Below are positions 16,386 through 25,687 of a DNA stretch of 64,000 nucleotides, in pieces. A program made the translations under genes and the position numbers. The notes under the pieces were generated by a model that saw only the letters and a list, made by a program, of their open reading frames with translations, had not been told where the DNA came from and ran no database searches. Source of the DNA: Bacteroidales bacterium (GTDB lineage: Bacteria; Bacteroidota; Bacteroidia; Bacteroidales; UBA10428); NCBI GenBank assembly GCA_016926235.1, contig JAFGOZ010000699.1, positions 62,001 to 126,000 of the forward strand. Reading direction: 5' to 3'. The stretch's first letter is position 1; each line of letters opens with the position of its first letter.

Positions 16386-17553
16386 AAATATCATCATTTT
16401 GGGTGTCATGATGCTTGGCTTAATAGCCATTGACTTTTTTGCCCCTGAACCTATAGACTGGAATCCTTATTTAAGTAAAGAAGTAAAATCGCCTTATGGT
16501 TGTTATATATTTTACAATCTTCTTCAGGACTATTTCCCTGAAAAAAAGATACATACCAATACGCTGAGTTTCTATCAAAGTTTCTTTAAACCTCCTGAAA
16601 GAAAAAGTAATTTAATTATCATTACAACCATACTTGATATGGATAACCTGGATCTCTCCAAATTACTAAGTTTTGCAGAACGAGGGAACACAGTCTTTAT
16701 ATCCGCAGCACAAATGAGCCAGAATATTTTAGACTCATTTAATATTTCACTTAAAATGGATAGAATGCCAAATCCCTTATCCAAAGATCCACTTTCCCTC
16801 AATTTAGAAAATAAAAAAGTAAGGAGTGATACAGGATTTTGTTTTACCAAAGAATTATATAATAGTTGTTTTGCCTATGTAGGGCAATCAACAATGACGA
16901 TATTGGGTACAAACTGGAATGGTTCTCCCAATTTTATAATAATTCCTTATGGGCAAGGTGCATTTTACCTGCATACACAGCCACTGACATTTACCAATTA
17001 TCATCTGCTATATGGTAATTATCAATACGCATCCTTCGTCTTCTCTCATCTCCCTGTAGAACCTACATTTTGGGATGAATACTACAAACCTAATAAGCCC
17101 CAGGCTCCATCACCGTTACTTGTTATTCTTTCAAACAAAGCACTTAAAATAGCATACAGTGTGTTAATGATTTCACTGCTCATTTATATGTTCTTCATGT
17201 CAAAACGCCGGCAACGAATTATCCCTGTTATAAAACCACCTAAAAATACTTCTTTGGAATTCTTAACTACAATAAGTAATCTGTACCAGTACCAGTCGAA
17301 CTATTACGACATTGCCACTAAAAAATACCGGTATTGGTTGGATTATATTGAATCAAGATACCATCTGAGACCGGGTAAAAATCATGAAGAATTTATTCAT
17401 AAATTAGCATTAAAATCCGGAGTGGATGAGAAAAAAATACAAAAGATATTTGAGCTTTTTGGCATCCTTCAATCCAATGCAGAGAAGGTAAATAAAGAAC
17501 TACTTTTCAGTTTTTATGATAAGGTGGAGGGATTTTATGAAGAAGCGAATTAG
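16369..17553 (+). CDS. DUF4350 domain protein
   Basis: 394 residues. Hydrophobic helix at about 8-24, then WNPYLSKEVKSPYGCYIFYNLL, which opens the DUF4350 domain (about 30-215). A second membrane helix lies at about 260-277 (ALKIAYSVLMISLLIYMFF) and the cytoplasmic tail is helical. The domain resembles the GATase/IFT52-like fold seen in Bacteroidota MoxR operons. It overlaps DUF4129 by 17 nt. A membrane-associated role in the same complex is inferred. Confidence 0.85.
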   Translation: MRKLNKNIIILGVMMLGLIAIDFFAPEPIDWNPYLSKEVKSPYGCYIFYNLLQDYFPEKKIHTNTLSFYQSFFKPPERKSNLIIITTILDMDNLDLSKLLSFAERGNTVFISAAQMSQNILDSFNISLKMDRMPNPLSKDPLSLNLENKKVRSDTGFCFTKELYNSCFAYVGQSTMTILGTNWNGSPNFIIIPYGQGAFYLHTQPLTFTNYHLLYGNYQYASFVFSHLPVEPTFWDEYYKPNKPQAPSPLLVILSNKALKIAYSVLMISLLIYMFFMSKRRQRIIPVIKPPKNTSLEFLTTISNLYQYQSNYYDIATKKYRYWLDYIESRYHLRPGKNHEEFIHKLALKSGVDEKKIQKIFELFGILQSNAEKVNKELLFSFYDKVEGFYEEAN

Positions 17554-17585
17554 GAAGGAGTCAGAATTCAGGAGACAGGAGTCAG

Positions 17586-17626
17586 AAAATAATATGGAAA
17601 ATATAATATAAAATAATATGGAAAAT
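17586..17626 (+). repeat. 17-bp tandem repeat covering the moxR start
   Basis: AAAATAATATGGAAAAT occurs exactly at 17586-17602 and 17610-17626 (24-nt period). It duplicates the start codon context. The first ATG (17594) reads five codons to a stop; the second (17618) opens moxR. Confidence 0.8.
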
Positions 17627-18598
17627 GATATGCAATTTGAAAGCAGGCTTGATTTGAGTGAATTAGGTGTGACTGCGGAACAAATAAAACAAGAGATTGG
17701 GAAAGTTATTGTAGGCCAGGAAAAGTTTAAAAAACTGATGCTGGTAGCTATACTTGCCAATGGCCATGTTCTGGTAGAAGGAGTACCTGGAGTGGCTAAA
17801 ACCCTGACGGTAAAGCTAATGGCAAAGGCTTTGTCAGTAGACTTTTCAAGAATACAGTTTACACCCGACCTTATGCCTTCCGATATTCTTGGCACGAATG
17901 TGTTCAACGTAAGCACATCGTCCTTTGAATTTAATCCTGGACCTATATTTTCAAATATTATTCTTATAGATGAGATAAACCGGGCTCCTGCCAAAACGCA
18001 ATCCGCTTTGTTTGAGGTGATGGAAGAAAGACAAGTGACTATGGATGGCAAAACATATAAAATGGAAGCACCATTCCTGGTATTTGCAACACAGAATCCT
18101 ATTGAAATGGAAGGCACATACAGGTTGCCGGAAGCCCAGCTCGACCGGTTTATTTTTAAAATTACGGTCGATTATCCCAACCTGGAAGAGGAAGAAATGA
18201 TCATTTACGGGAACCATGCAAGACAGGGTAAGAAAGAGATCGAAAACATTAAAGCTGTATTAACATCAACCCAGATAAAAGAATACCAGGACCTTGTACA
18301 AAAAGTGCATATTGAAGCAAACCTTCAAAAATATATTGCCCGGATTGTGCAAGCTACCCGAAACAATGGTTCATTGTATCTTGGGGCATCACCCCGGGCA
18401 GCCATCTATATCATGCAATCTGCCAAAGCACTTGCAGCCCTTAAGAGCAGGGACTTTGTTACACCTGAAGACATCCAGGAGGTTGTATACCCCGTTCTGG
18501 CGCACCGGTTAATATTAACACCTGAAAAAGAAATGGAAGGTTCTACTACTGAATCGGTCATTGAGAGTATTTTACAAACCACCGAGGTTCCGAGATAA
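17618..18598 (+). CDS. MoxR family AAA+ ATPase
   Basis: 326 residues, the normal MoxR length. Walker A is GVPGVAKT (about 53-60). Walker B is IILIDEINRAPAKTQSALFE (about 112). The sensor region is FATQNPIEMEGTYRLPEAQLD, with the arginine-rich stretch expected of the family. The C-terminal lid has LGASPRAAI. MoxR ATPases act as chaperones on DUF58/VWA partners, and the DUF58 gene follows 12 nt later. The start is at the second copy of the 17-bp repeat. Confidence 0.95.
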   Translation: MENDMQFESRLDLSELGVTAEQIKQEIGKVIVGQEKFKKLMLVAILANGHVLVEGVPGVAKTLTVKLMAKALSVDFSRIQFTPDLMPSDILGTNVFNVSTSSFEFNPGPIFSNIILIDEINRAPAKTQSALFEVMEERQVTMDGKTYKMEAPFLVFATQNPIEMEGTYRLPEAQLDRFIFKITVDYPNLEEEEMIIYGNHARQGKKEIENIKAVLTSTQIKEYQDLVQKVHIEANLQKYIARIVQATRNNGSLYLGASPRAAIYIMQSAKALAALKSRDFVTPEDIQEVVYPVLAHRLILTPEKEMEGSTTESVIESILQTTEVPR

Positions 18599-18610
18599 AT
18601 ATGCATCGAT

Positions 18611-19933
18611 TTGAAAAACCTGTATATACATAACCGGCTATTCGCAGCACTAATCGTTTCCGTAACATTATTCGTTATGGGTTTTTTCTTTCCCTTATTT
18701 TATATTGTCGCAAAATATTGGCTTGCAAGCATCATCATCCTGTTTATGCTTGATATTGCTATGCTCTTCATACCGCGATCAGCTATAATAGCAGAACGCA
18801 AAACACCTGAACGGTTGTCAAATGGCGATGATAACAAAATAAAAATAGGAATTGTAAACAGATATGTACTTTCAATTAAGATCCAGATAGTGGATGAAAT
18901 ACCCCATCAGTTCCAGGTACGGGATTTTAACATTATGACAAAAATGACCCCGGGAGAAGAAAAATGGTTTGACTATATACTAAAACCTGTAAAAAGGGGC
19001 TCCTATAGCTTTGGTAAAATGAATGTTTTTTGCAGATCACCCATTGGCTTTGTTGAGCGCCGCTTTATTTTTGATGAAGGAGCTGAAGTTCCGGTATATC
19101 CTTCTTTTATTCAAATGAAAAAATATGAATTACTTGCGGTATCAAATAAGCTGGTTGAAGCCGGATTAAAAAAAATACGTAAAATTGGTACTCAAACTGA
19201 ATTTGACCACATAAGAGAATACGTGAGCGGTGACGATTATCGAACCATGAACTGGAAGGCTACTGCACGAAAAACAAATTTTATGGTAAATCAATACCAG
19301 GATGAGCGCTCGCAACAGGTATATGCAATAATTGATATGGGCAGGGTAATGCAAATGCCCTTTGAAGGTATGACCCTGCTTGATTATGCCATTAATACCA
19401 GTCTGGCAATTCTTAATATTGCCATAAAAAAGTACGATAAGGCAGGCTTATTAACTTTCACAGAAAAGATAGAGACCTTTCTCCCTGCCGAAAGAAAAGG
19501 CAGCCAGATGCAATCCCTCATGGAATTGCTTTACGGTCAAAACACACGATTCAGCGAATCCAACTACGAACTGATGTTTACCACAGTTCAACGGAAAATA
19601 CGACATCGCAGCCTTCTTATTCTCTACACAAATTTTGAAAGCCTTGTGTCCGTGCGTCGTCAACTTCCTTTCCTGCAAAGGCTGGCAAAAAACCATCTTC
19701 TTTTGATTGTGTTTTTTAAAAATACTGAACTTTCTTTCATCCTGGAAAACAGGCCTAAAAACCTGGATGAAATGTACCGTAAGACCATTGCGGAAAAATT
19801 CATGTTTGAGAAAAAACAAATTGTGAACGAATTTATGCGAAATGGTATTTATTCTGTACTTACATCACCTGCAAATCTTACCGTGGATACAATTAATAAA
19901 TATTTGGAATTCAAGGCAAGGGGATTGATCTAG
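18611..19933 (+). CDS. DUF58 domain protein (MoxR partner)
   Basis: 440 residues from TTG 18611; the nearby ATG at 18601 is out of frame. Two hydrophobic segments at about 10-30 and 33-50 anchor it in the membrane. A beta-rich middle part is followed by the DUF58 signature EFDHIREYVSGDDYRTMNWKATAR (about 198-221, quoted in part) and a VWA-like region (AIIDMGRVM, a degenerate metal site). It ends the MoxR operon. In related systems DUF58 and MoxR act together on envelope or secreted proteins. Confidence 0.9.
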   Translation: MKNLYIHNRLFAALIVSVTLFVMGFFFPLFYIVAKYWLASIIILFMLDIAMLFIPRSAIIAERKTPERLSNGDDNKIKIGIVNRYVLSIKIQIVDEIPHQFQVRDFNIMTKMTPGEEKWFDYILKPVKRGSYSFGKMNVFCRSPIGFVERRFIFDEGAEVPVYPSFIQMKKYELLAVSNKLVEAGLKKIRKIGTQTEFDHIREYVSGDDYRTMNWKATARKTNFMVNQYQDERSQQVYAIIDMGRVMQMPFEGMTLLDYAINTSLAILNIAIKKYDKAGLLTFTEKIETFLPAERKGSQMQSLMELLYGQNTRFSESNYELMFTTVQRKIRHRSLLILYTNFESLVSVRRQLPFLQRLAKNHLLLIVFFKNTELSFILENRPKNLDEMYRKTIAEKFMFEKKQIVNEFMRNGIYSVLTSPANLTVDTINKYLEFKARGLI

Positions 19934-20181
19934 GAAAATACAAAACTTCCATATACTGCCAGGGTTGTTAATATTCCATTAAAATAATGTAGTTTATACT
20001 ATTATTGGTTCACACAAATTCGCAAAGAATTCACAAAGGTCGCAAAGAACTCAAAATCTGTATTTTGCGGCCTTTGCGTTAAATTATTAGCGACCTTTGC
20101 GTGAAACATTGCTTTGTAAGAAACTTACAATGTGTATCTTATGTGTTTATATAATTCTTTTTAAAAAAAAATCAAAAATTA

Positions 20182-20330
20182 TTTAGGGTAAACCAAGATT
20201 TAATTGTCTTACTATAAAGGACAATTAATTGTGTTAAGATTATCTTATGAAATTATAGATAGAAGCTAGATTAAGTTAGGGGTTATTTAGGGGTCCATAA
20301 AAGCGGACAATCGATGATTGCCCGCTTTTA
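20182..20330 (+). ncRNA. candidate small RNA (leader motif plus terminator, no ORF)
   Basis: In the 462-nt gap between convergent genes, the motif TTTAGGGTA at 20182 and the next 35 nt resemble the leader upstream of the secreted-protein gene at 22791. About 80-110 nt on, a strong hairpin with a T-rich tail occurs at 20298-20332. No reading frame longer than a few codons lies between. This fits a short non-coding transcript or the remnant of a lost gene; it is inference. Confidence 0.35.
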
Positions 20331-20332
20331 TA
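20298..20332. terminator. hairpin terminator between convergent genes
   Basis: AAAAGCGG.CAATC pairs with GATTG.CCGCTTTT around loop GAT, with one A/C mismatch. T-rich sequence follows. It can serve both the plus-strand region and the leftward gene ending at 20396. The upstream part of the gap (20025-20110) holds repeated CGCAAAG/CTTTGCG words in both orientations. Confidence 0.7.
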
Positions 20333-20395
20333 TTTATTTGCCAATAACATTTTGTTAAAGAAGTATTTTTTTTATTAAGTATAACTTTTTATCAA

Positions 20396-22396
20396 TTATT
20401 CGCGTACTAAAACTATCTTTTCAGCTAACCATGCATCTTCCTTCTGATAGCGTATAAAATAAATACCTGTTGCAAACTGACCCAGTTGTATTTGATGTAA
20501 ATTTGCATCATCAAACTCAAAACGCTCCAGCAGTTTACCGGAAATATCAGCCAGATATACCTCCGTAATTTTATCTTTCGTTTCGATATTTAGTAATCCA
20601 CTTGTTGGATTAGGATAAACCTTCATTCTTTTATTTGAATTCAGGTTCATGTAGTGAGACATTATATCTTCATTATCATCCTCATCTTGGTTTTCCTCTT
20701 CAATGTCTTCTGATGATTGATTTTGAGTGGAATCGGTTTTTATTTTCAGTTCATTTTCTATATCCATTGAATCTAATACGACCGTGGCAATAACTTCTAG
20801 ATTAATATTATCTTTTTCAAACAATACAGTTGGTTTGAAGTCACACGAAGACGCATAAGTATACTGATAAAAAACCTTTAAAAGCAGATTATTGAACAGA
20901 TTAACATCATATTTATCTGTAGTTGGTTTTAAATGTGTTCCTCCTACACCACTATGGTCGGTTAAAAACAGATAAGTACCATTTGTTGCAAGAGCCATTG
21001 AGCGAAGAAGATATTCTGTACTTTTATCAATGCCGCTACATGCAACAGGTATAATTTTAATACCTTTGGCTGCCGCTTCTTCAGTATCTACCTGGATTTT
21101 TTTTATTACGTCAGGATACTGGTGAGGAGGAGCATCCAGTATAAGAAAAATCAACCGGGCCCTGGCATTTTCACTCCAGTTCATGTCATTTATTGCTACA
21201 TCTAAAGCCTGGTCGACTGCTTCCGGACCATCCCCGCCTCCATCCCCATCTTGTTTGTTAATAAAATCATACGTTCTGGATTTATTTTCTGATAAGTCTG
21301 ATTTTTTAGTAACATATGCGTCCCCTTCATCACGGTAAAATACTGCACCCATATTTATTTTCATTTCTGTGTGGGTTTTTTCGACTTTATTGATAACGTA
21401 TTTTAGTTCTTCTTTCAAATAACTGATTTCATCCCCCATAGAACCAGTAGCATCAACAACAAATACTGCTTCTAAGAGATCAGGTACTTCACATTCATCT
21501 TTTATAGTAATGCAATTTTGCCCCGATGGAAATTCTGAGGGTTTTTCAATTATGTAGGTTTTATCTTCCCAATTAACCACAATTTTTGAATTTATTGAAT
21601 CATAATCCGTATAGAAAAAATTATTCCATAACTCAGCCTTACCCGTATTATCTGTTCTTGCTTTCCATATTTTTTCACCGGAAGACGACAAAAGCTCGAC
21701 CTGGCAATCTATAACAGGCAATCCATTGTTAAAAATTACCTGTACCATAAAACGATGTAAAGGTTTCATTCCCCAAATAGTTTGATATTGAGTAAGATAA
21801 GTCTCATTGACATCCGTCCATAAATTCCATTTGGAGAAATCATGCAATTCACCTGCTGTGAGTATTCCGGCCGAAATTTTTGGCTCTGAATAAACCATAT
21901 CCTCGGATTTGTGTGATTCGGAAGATACAACCCCAGGTACCTTGCCTGAAAGAGCTGATGAAATGCTTCGATCAGATCTATAACTTCTGGTTCCCCTGAT
22001 ACTTGATTTTGATTCAGAAAAACTAACCGATGATACAGCACCTGTCATGCAAGATTTATGCACCGTCCCATACCCAAATACCACTACCTCCTCTAATGCA
22101 GCATATTCAGCATCCAGTTTTACATTAATTTCTATTTTGTCCCCTACTTCAACTACCTGAGTTACATAACCTATAAAAGAAATCACAAGAAAATCAGAAT
22201 CATTAACGGAAATTGAATACTTCCCATCAATATCAGAAATAGTACCAGTTTTTGTGCCTTTGACCATGATATTGACTCCCGGAAGAGGATCTCCGGTCTC
22301 AGCCTCCGTTATGGTGCCAGTAATATTTTTTTGCTGGGAGAAGCCAAAATTCAGGCATAATATTCCCATTACAATACATATTATTATTGTTTTCAT
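20396..22396 (-). CDS. secreted SusC-plug-like / von Willebrand A / T9SS protein
   Basis: 666 residues. Signal peptide 1-20. Residues 22-97 are a carboxypeptidase-regulatory-like domain (NITGTITEAETGDPLPGVNI). Residues 100-157 look like the start of a SusC-type TonB plug (EEVVVFGYGTVHKSCMTGAV, then SSALSGKVPGV). There is no barrel. A VWA domain follows, with the metal motif DATGSMG at 315-321 and GGDGPEAVDQAL at about 385. An acidic linker lies at about 560-580, and residues about 590-666 are a type A T9SS domain (YPNPTSGLLNIE). Probably a surface-exposed metal-dependent adhesin. The VWA core is convincing; the plug relation is inferred. Confidence 0.85.
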   Translation of the reverse strand: MKTIIICIVMGILCLNFGFSQQKNITGTITEAETGDPLPGVNIMVKGTKTGTISDIDGKYSISVNDSDFLVISFIGYVTQVVEVGDKIEINVKLDAEYAALEEVVVFGYGTVHKSCMTGAVSSVSFSESKSSIRGTRSYRSDRSISSALSGKVPGVVSSESHKSEDMVYSEPKISAGILTAGELHDFSKWNLWTDVNETYLTQYQTIWGMKPLHRFMVQVIFNNGLPVIDCQVELLSSSGEKIWKARTDNTGKAELWNNFFYTDYDSINSKIVVNWEDKTYIIEKPSEFPSGQNCITIKDECEVPDLLEAVFVVDATGSMGDEISYLKEELKYVINKVEKTHTEMKINMGAVFYRDEGDAYVTKKSDLSENKSRTYDFINKQDGDGGGDGPEAVDQALDVAINDMNWSENARARLIFLILDAPPHQYPDVIKKIQVDTEEAAAKGIKIIPVACSGIDKSTEYLLRSMALATNGTYLFLTDHSGVGGTHLKPTTDKYDVNLFNNLLLKVFYQYTYASSCDFKPTVLFEKDNINLEVIATVVLDSMDIENELKIKTDSTQNQSSEDIEEENQDEDDNEDIMSHYMNLNSNKRMKVYPNPTSGLLNIETKDKITEVYLADISGKLLERFEFDDANLHQIQLGQFATGIYFIRYQKEDAWLAEKIVLVRE

Positions 22397-22790
22397 GACA
22401 TTAGGATTTTAAAATTAAATGACTAGTTGATCAGAAATACATCATTCAATTTCATAATTGAATGGTAACTTTAATTTGCTTTAAAGAACGTTTCAATAAA
22501 CCGGTTTTACTTTTTTATAAAAGATACACCTCAGGCCATTATATATTAAGTGTATTTTTTAAAAATTTTTTTTATGCTATTTCCGTTTGCAAACCATTTT
22601 CTTCTTTTATAATTATGACCTGTGAGAAAAGCAAATCCCTCATTTTTAGGGAGAAAAAATGAATGCATGAATGAAAAATTTAAAAAAAATGCACATATCG
22701 TTTAGGGTATCCCCATGTTAAGTTGTTATTAATATAGAAAGCGGATGCCGAAAAGCTTATAGAGTAGGCGACAATTTAAATTTTTTTATC
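22397..22790. other. 394-nt divergent regulatory region
   Basis: Upstream of the VWA gene (leftward), CATTCAATT at 22443-22451 pairs with AATTGAATG at 22456-22464, a candidate operator. Upstream of the rightward gene, TTTAGGGTATCCCC at 22701-22714 begins a leader of about 40 nt that resembles those at 20182 and 33326. No TAnnTTTG element is obvious for either gene and no coding sequence is supported. Confidence 0.4.
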
Positions 22791-23654
22791 ATGAGAACTA
22801 AACTCTTTAATTACAAATTCTTATTGGTAATCACTACTTTGTGCACATTCTATTTTAATATTCATGCACAAAACACGTATCCCTGGCCTTCATCTGGAAA
22901 TATTGGTATAGGAACCACAAGCCCAGGCGCGAAACTCCATATTTACCAAAGTTCTAATGCAGATGCAAGTATGTGGATTCAAAGGGCATACAATAGTAGA
23001 CATTGTATCTCTATTTATAAACCCGCTGGAACCCTATCATACACAAATCCATTGTGGGCTTCCGGAATATATGCAAACACGACGGATTATACAATCTGGA
23101 GCTATGGAACATATGATTCGAAAAAACTGGTTATTAAAACAGACGGTAAAGTTGGTATTGGAACGACTGCCCCTGGAGGTAAATTACATGTTAGTGCTAC
23201 TGGTGGTTCAGGTATTGTACTGACACATTCCAATAGTAATTATTGGAGTTATGGCATACAAGCTAATGTAGATAATGAAAAAACAAAAGCACTTGCAGTT
23301 AGAAACTATACCTATCCTGAAGGTGAAAGGGATATATTTTTAGTATATGGAAATGGAAATGTAAATGCAAAAAGCATATATGCTGAAGCTTTCCAAGTCA
23401 GACCAGATGCTATGGTAATTTGGTATGATCAGGTTTTTAATAAAGACTATAATCTTATGACCTTAAGTGAACTTGAGAACTATGTTAAAACCAATAACCA
23501 TTTACCTGACATTCCATCAGAAAGAGAAGTGAAGGAAGAAGGATTTAATATGGCAGAAATGGATGGATTATTACTTAAAAAGATTGAAGAATTAACATTA
23601 TATGTGATTGAACTGGAGAAAGAGATTGAACAGTTAAAGCAGGAGAATAAGTAG
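22791..23654 (+). CDS. secreted protein with GIGTT-type repeats and C-terminal coiled coil
   Basis: 287 residues. Signal peptide 1-26 (ending NIHAQ). Two repeats of NIGIGTTSPGAKLHI/VGIGTTAPGGKLHV type (about 37-52 and 121-136) are typical of Bacteroidota tail-fibre/peptidase-S74-like secreted proteins. The C-terminus NNHLPDIPSEREVKEEGFN, then LLLKKIEELTLYVIELEKEIEQ, forms a trimeric-type coiled coil. There is no T9SS domain. It is probably a surface fibre or adhesin. It starts a rightward group with the GH5-like and phosphoesterase genes (22-nt and 76-nt gaps). Confidence 0.7.
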   Translation: MRTKLFNYKFLLVITTLCTFYFNIHAQNTYPWPSSGNIGIGTTSPGAKLHIYQSSNADASMWIQRAYNSRHCISIYKPAGTLSYTNPLWASGIYANTTDYTIWSYGTYDSKKLVIKTDGKVGIGTTAPGGKLHVSATGGSGIVLTHSNSNYWSYGIQANVDNEKTKALAVRNYTYPEGERDIFLVYGNGNVNAKSIYAEAFQVRPDAMVIWYDQVFNKDYNLMTLSELENYVKTNNHLPDIPSEREVKEEGFNMAEMDGLLLKKIEELTLYVIELEKEIEQLKQENK

Positions 23655-23676
23655 TAACGATTAAACTTTATAAATT

Positions 23677-25611
23677 ATGAAAAGATATTTATTAATATTA
23701 ATCGTTATTGTGCATGTATGTAGTAATGCCTTTGCACAATTTGTTGAGATTGATGAAGAAACAAAGAAGTTTATGCTGAATGGTGAGGAGTTTTATCCGG
23801 TGGCGATGAATTATAGTACAAATTTTCGTTTTGATGGAACAAAAATATATGTTATTCCAGCCCATGGATATGGCTCAACAAATGCTATTGAGTGTGACAA
23901 TGGAACAGATTGTTTGGAGACAATTAAAGCTGATATGCAAATGCTTCAAGATCTTGGATTTAATTCTATCAGGTTATTAGGATTTAAACCTCGTTATATA
24001 GATGCGGAAGAAACTCAATTAGGTTATTCTATTATGTATACAGATTATCCTACTACTATAGACCAACCCTTTCAGGAAGATTTCTCAGATCAATTTCAGG
24101 TTCTTCATAGTATTTTGGATATAATTGAGGAAGTTGGTCTTAAAGTTATTATTGCAACTAATGGAGCAATTCAAGATCCAATATGGGAAAATTATTTAGC
24201 TGCATTATTGGACGAATTTAAGGATAATACAACCATTTTTGCATATGATTTTTTTAATGAACCTTACTTATACGATCCGGAAGTAAGAACAAAAGATGAG
24301 GTTTGTGGAATTGTTAGCGAATGGAGACTACTTGTTGACACTTATGCACCGAATCATATGTTAACCATAGGTTTTAATCATGCATTTGAGGTTTTCGAAT
24401 GGGATCCTGAGATTCTACCTGTTGATTTTGCATCTTTTCATCCTTATCCAAATGAGCGTTCATTTTACAATGATGTATATTGGTATGGACAATATATTAC
24501 GAAACCATGGATTATCGGAGAAACTGGTATAGCAGCTGATAACATTTCTGTCAGTTATGAAGAACAACGTAGTTATGCTAAATCTACTTTACAGAATACA
24601 ATAAATTGTGGAGGAAGTGGCTATTCCTGGTGGCAATATCAGGAAGTTTACTGGGGTAGTTATTGGCAAAACTATCTAGGATTAATTAACCGTATTGGCA
24701 TAACCCAGACGAGCGAACCAAATCTATCCATAGAAGGAACTCCAAAGCCTGCAGCATATGAATTTGTTGATTTTGGTTCATATACACCTACTTTTGACTG
24801 TCCTTGTTCAGATAATTTTTATAATCCAAATGGGTATAAGAACTTTAATATATCAGGCAGGCTGGTCAATGGTAATACTGGAGAACCAGTTTCTGGAGGA
24901 GCTCTTTTGGGTTGGAATCAGAGTTGGGGAGAAATAAGAAATGTTTTTGCTCATCCGGATGGAACTTTTAATTTTTATTCGGATGTTATGCTTGTTCATT
25001 TATGGGCATCAGCTCCGGGGATGACTAGAAATTCATTTGATGTTAATTGGAATTTGCCTCCAATTAATATGGATGGAGGAACAGTTGAAATGGGGGAAAC
25101 ACTGACACAAAAGACATCCACAACCATAACTACTTCGAATTATTTGGTAGATGGAAATGGATCAACAGGTGGAATACTTAGACTTTATGCTGGTCAAAAT
25201 ATTCGTTTTGAGGATGGATTTAAAGTAAACAAAGGAGGACGTCTTATTGCAATGAATAAATACGATATTGGTGATGTAATTGTATATCCCGTAAACTCAT
25301 GCAACACAACTTTTAAAAGTATTACTAATTCAGGAGCAACAAAAGCAAAGGAAATTGATTTACAAGGGATAGATATAAATAATATTTCTATTTATCCTAA
25401 TCCAAGTGATGGGGAATTTGTTATTTCTGGATTAAATGATATTAATAATGTTGATATTGAGGTGTTAGATATAATGGGGAAACCAATATATAATACCAAT
25501 GTAACAGAAAATGAAACGGTTATTAATATATCTAATCACCCTGAAGGAGTATATATAATTCGAATTGTGAGAGATCAAAATGTGATAACCAGACGAATAC
25601 AAATTCGATAA
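23677..25611 (+). CDS. secreted GH5-like glycoside hydrolase with T9SS domain
   Basis: 644 residues. Signal peptide 1-21. A TIM-barrel-like domain (about 25-370) has the acid/base NEP at 194-196 (YDFFNEPYLYD) and the nucleophile in IIGETGIA (Glu282), with HPYP between, the layout of GH5/clan A cellulases and mannanases. A carboxypeptidase-like beta domain (about 385-460) and a segment with FEDGFKVNKGGRLIA (about 510-525) follow. Residues about 565-644 are a type A T9SS domain (YPNPSDGEFVIS). Substrate is likely a polysaccharide, not determined. A hairpin (25628-25656) separates it from the next gene. Confidence 0.8.
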   Translation: MKRYLLILIVIVHVCSNAFAQFVEIDEETKKFMLNGEEFYPVAMNYSTNFRFDGTKIYVIPAHGYGSTNAIECDNGTDCLETIKADMQMLQDLGFNSIRLLGFKPRYIDAEETQLGYSIMYTDYPTTIDQPFQEDFSDQFQVLHSILDIIEEVGLKVIIATNGAIQDPIWENYLAALLDEFKDNTTIFAYDFFNEPYLYDPEVRTKDEVCGIVSEWRLLVDTYAPNHMLTIGFNHAFEVFEWDPEILPVDFASFHPYPNERSFYNDVYWYGQYITKPWIIGETGIAADNISVSYEEQRSYAKSTLQNTINCGGSGYSWWQYQEVYWGSYWQNYLGLINRIGITQTSEPNLSIEGTPKPAAYEFVDFGSYTPTFDCPCSDNFYNPNGYKNFNISGRLVNGNTGEPVSGGALLGWNQSWGEIRNVFAHPDGTFNFYSDVMLVHLWASAPGMTRNSFDVNWNLPPINMDGGTVEMGETLTQKTSTTITTSNYLVDGNGSTGGILRLYAGQNIRFEDGFKVNKGGRLIAMNKYDIGDVIVYPVNSCNTTFKSITNSGATKAKEIDLQGIDINNISIYPNPSDGEFVISGLNDINNVDIEVLDIMGKPIYNTNVTENETVINISNHPEGVYIIRIVRDQNVITRRIQIR

Positions 25612-25627
25612 TATGAGTTTTATTTTT

Positions 25628-25656
25628 GAGAGTGTCACATATATGGTGATACTCTC
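25628..25656 (+). other. intergenic hairpin between GH5-like and phosphoesterase genes
   Basis: GAGAGT.TCAC pairs with GTGA.ACTCTC around ATATATG. Only ATTTG follows, not a proper T run, so it may attenuate or stabilise mRNA rather than terminate. Confidence 0.45.
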
Positions 25657-25687
25657 ATTTGATTAATAATTTTAACATTTGAAAGTT

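Noticed and set aside
22462..22662. 66-residue frame in the divergent region before 22791
   Set aside because: Low-complexity hydrophobic composition and no start context; it lies in a region with operator-like palindromes.
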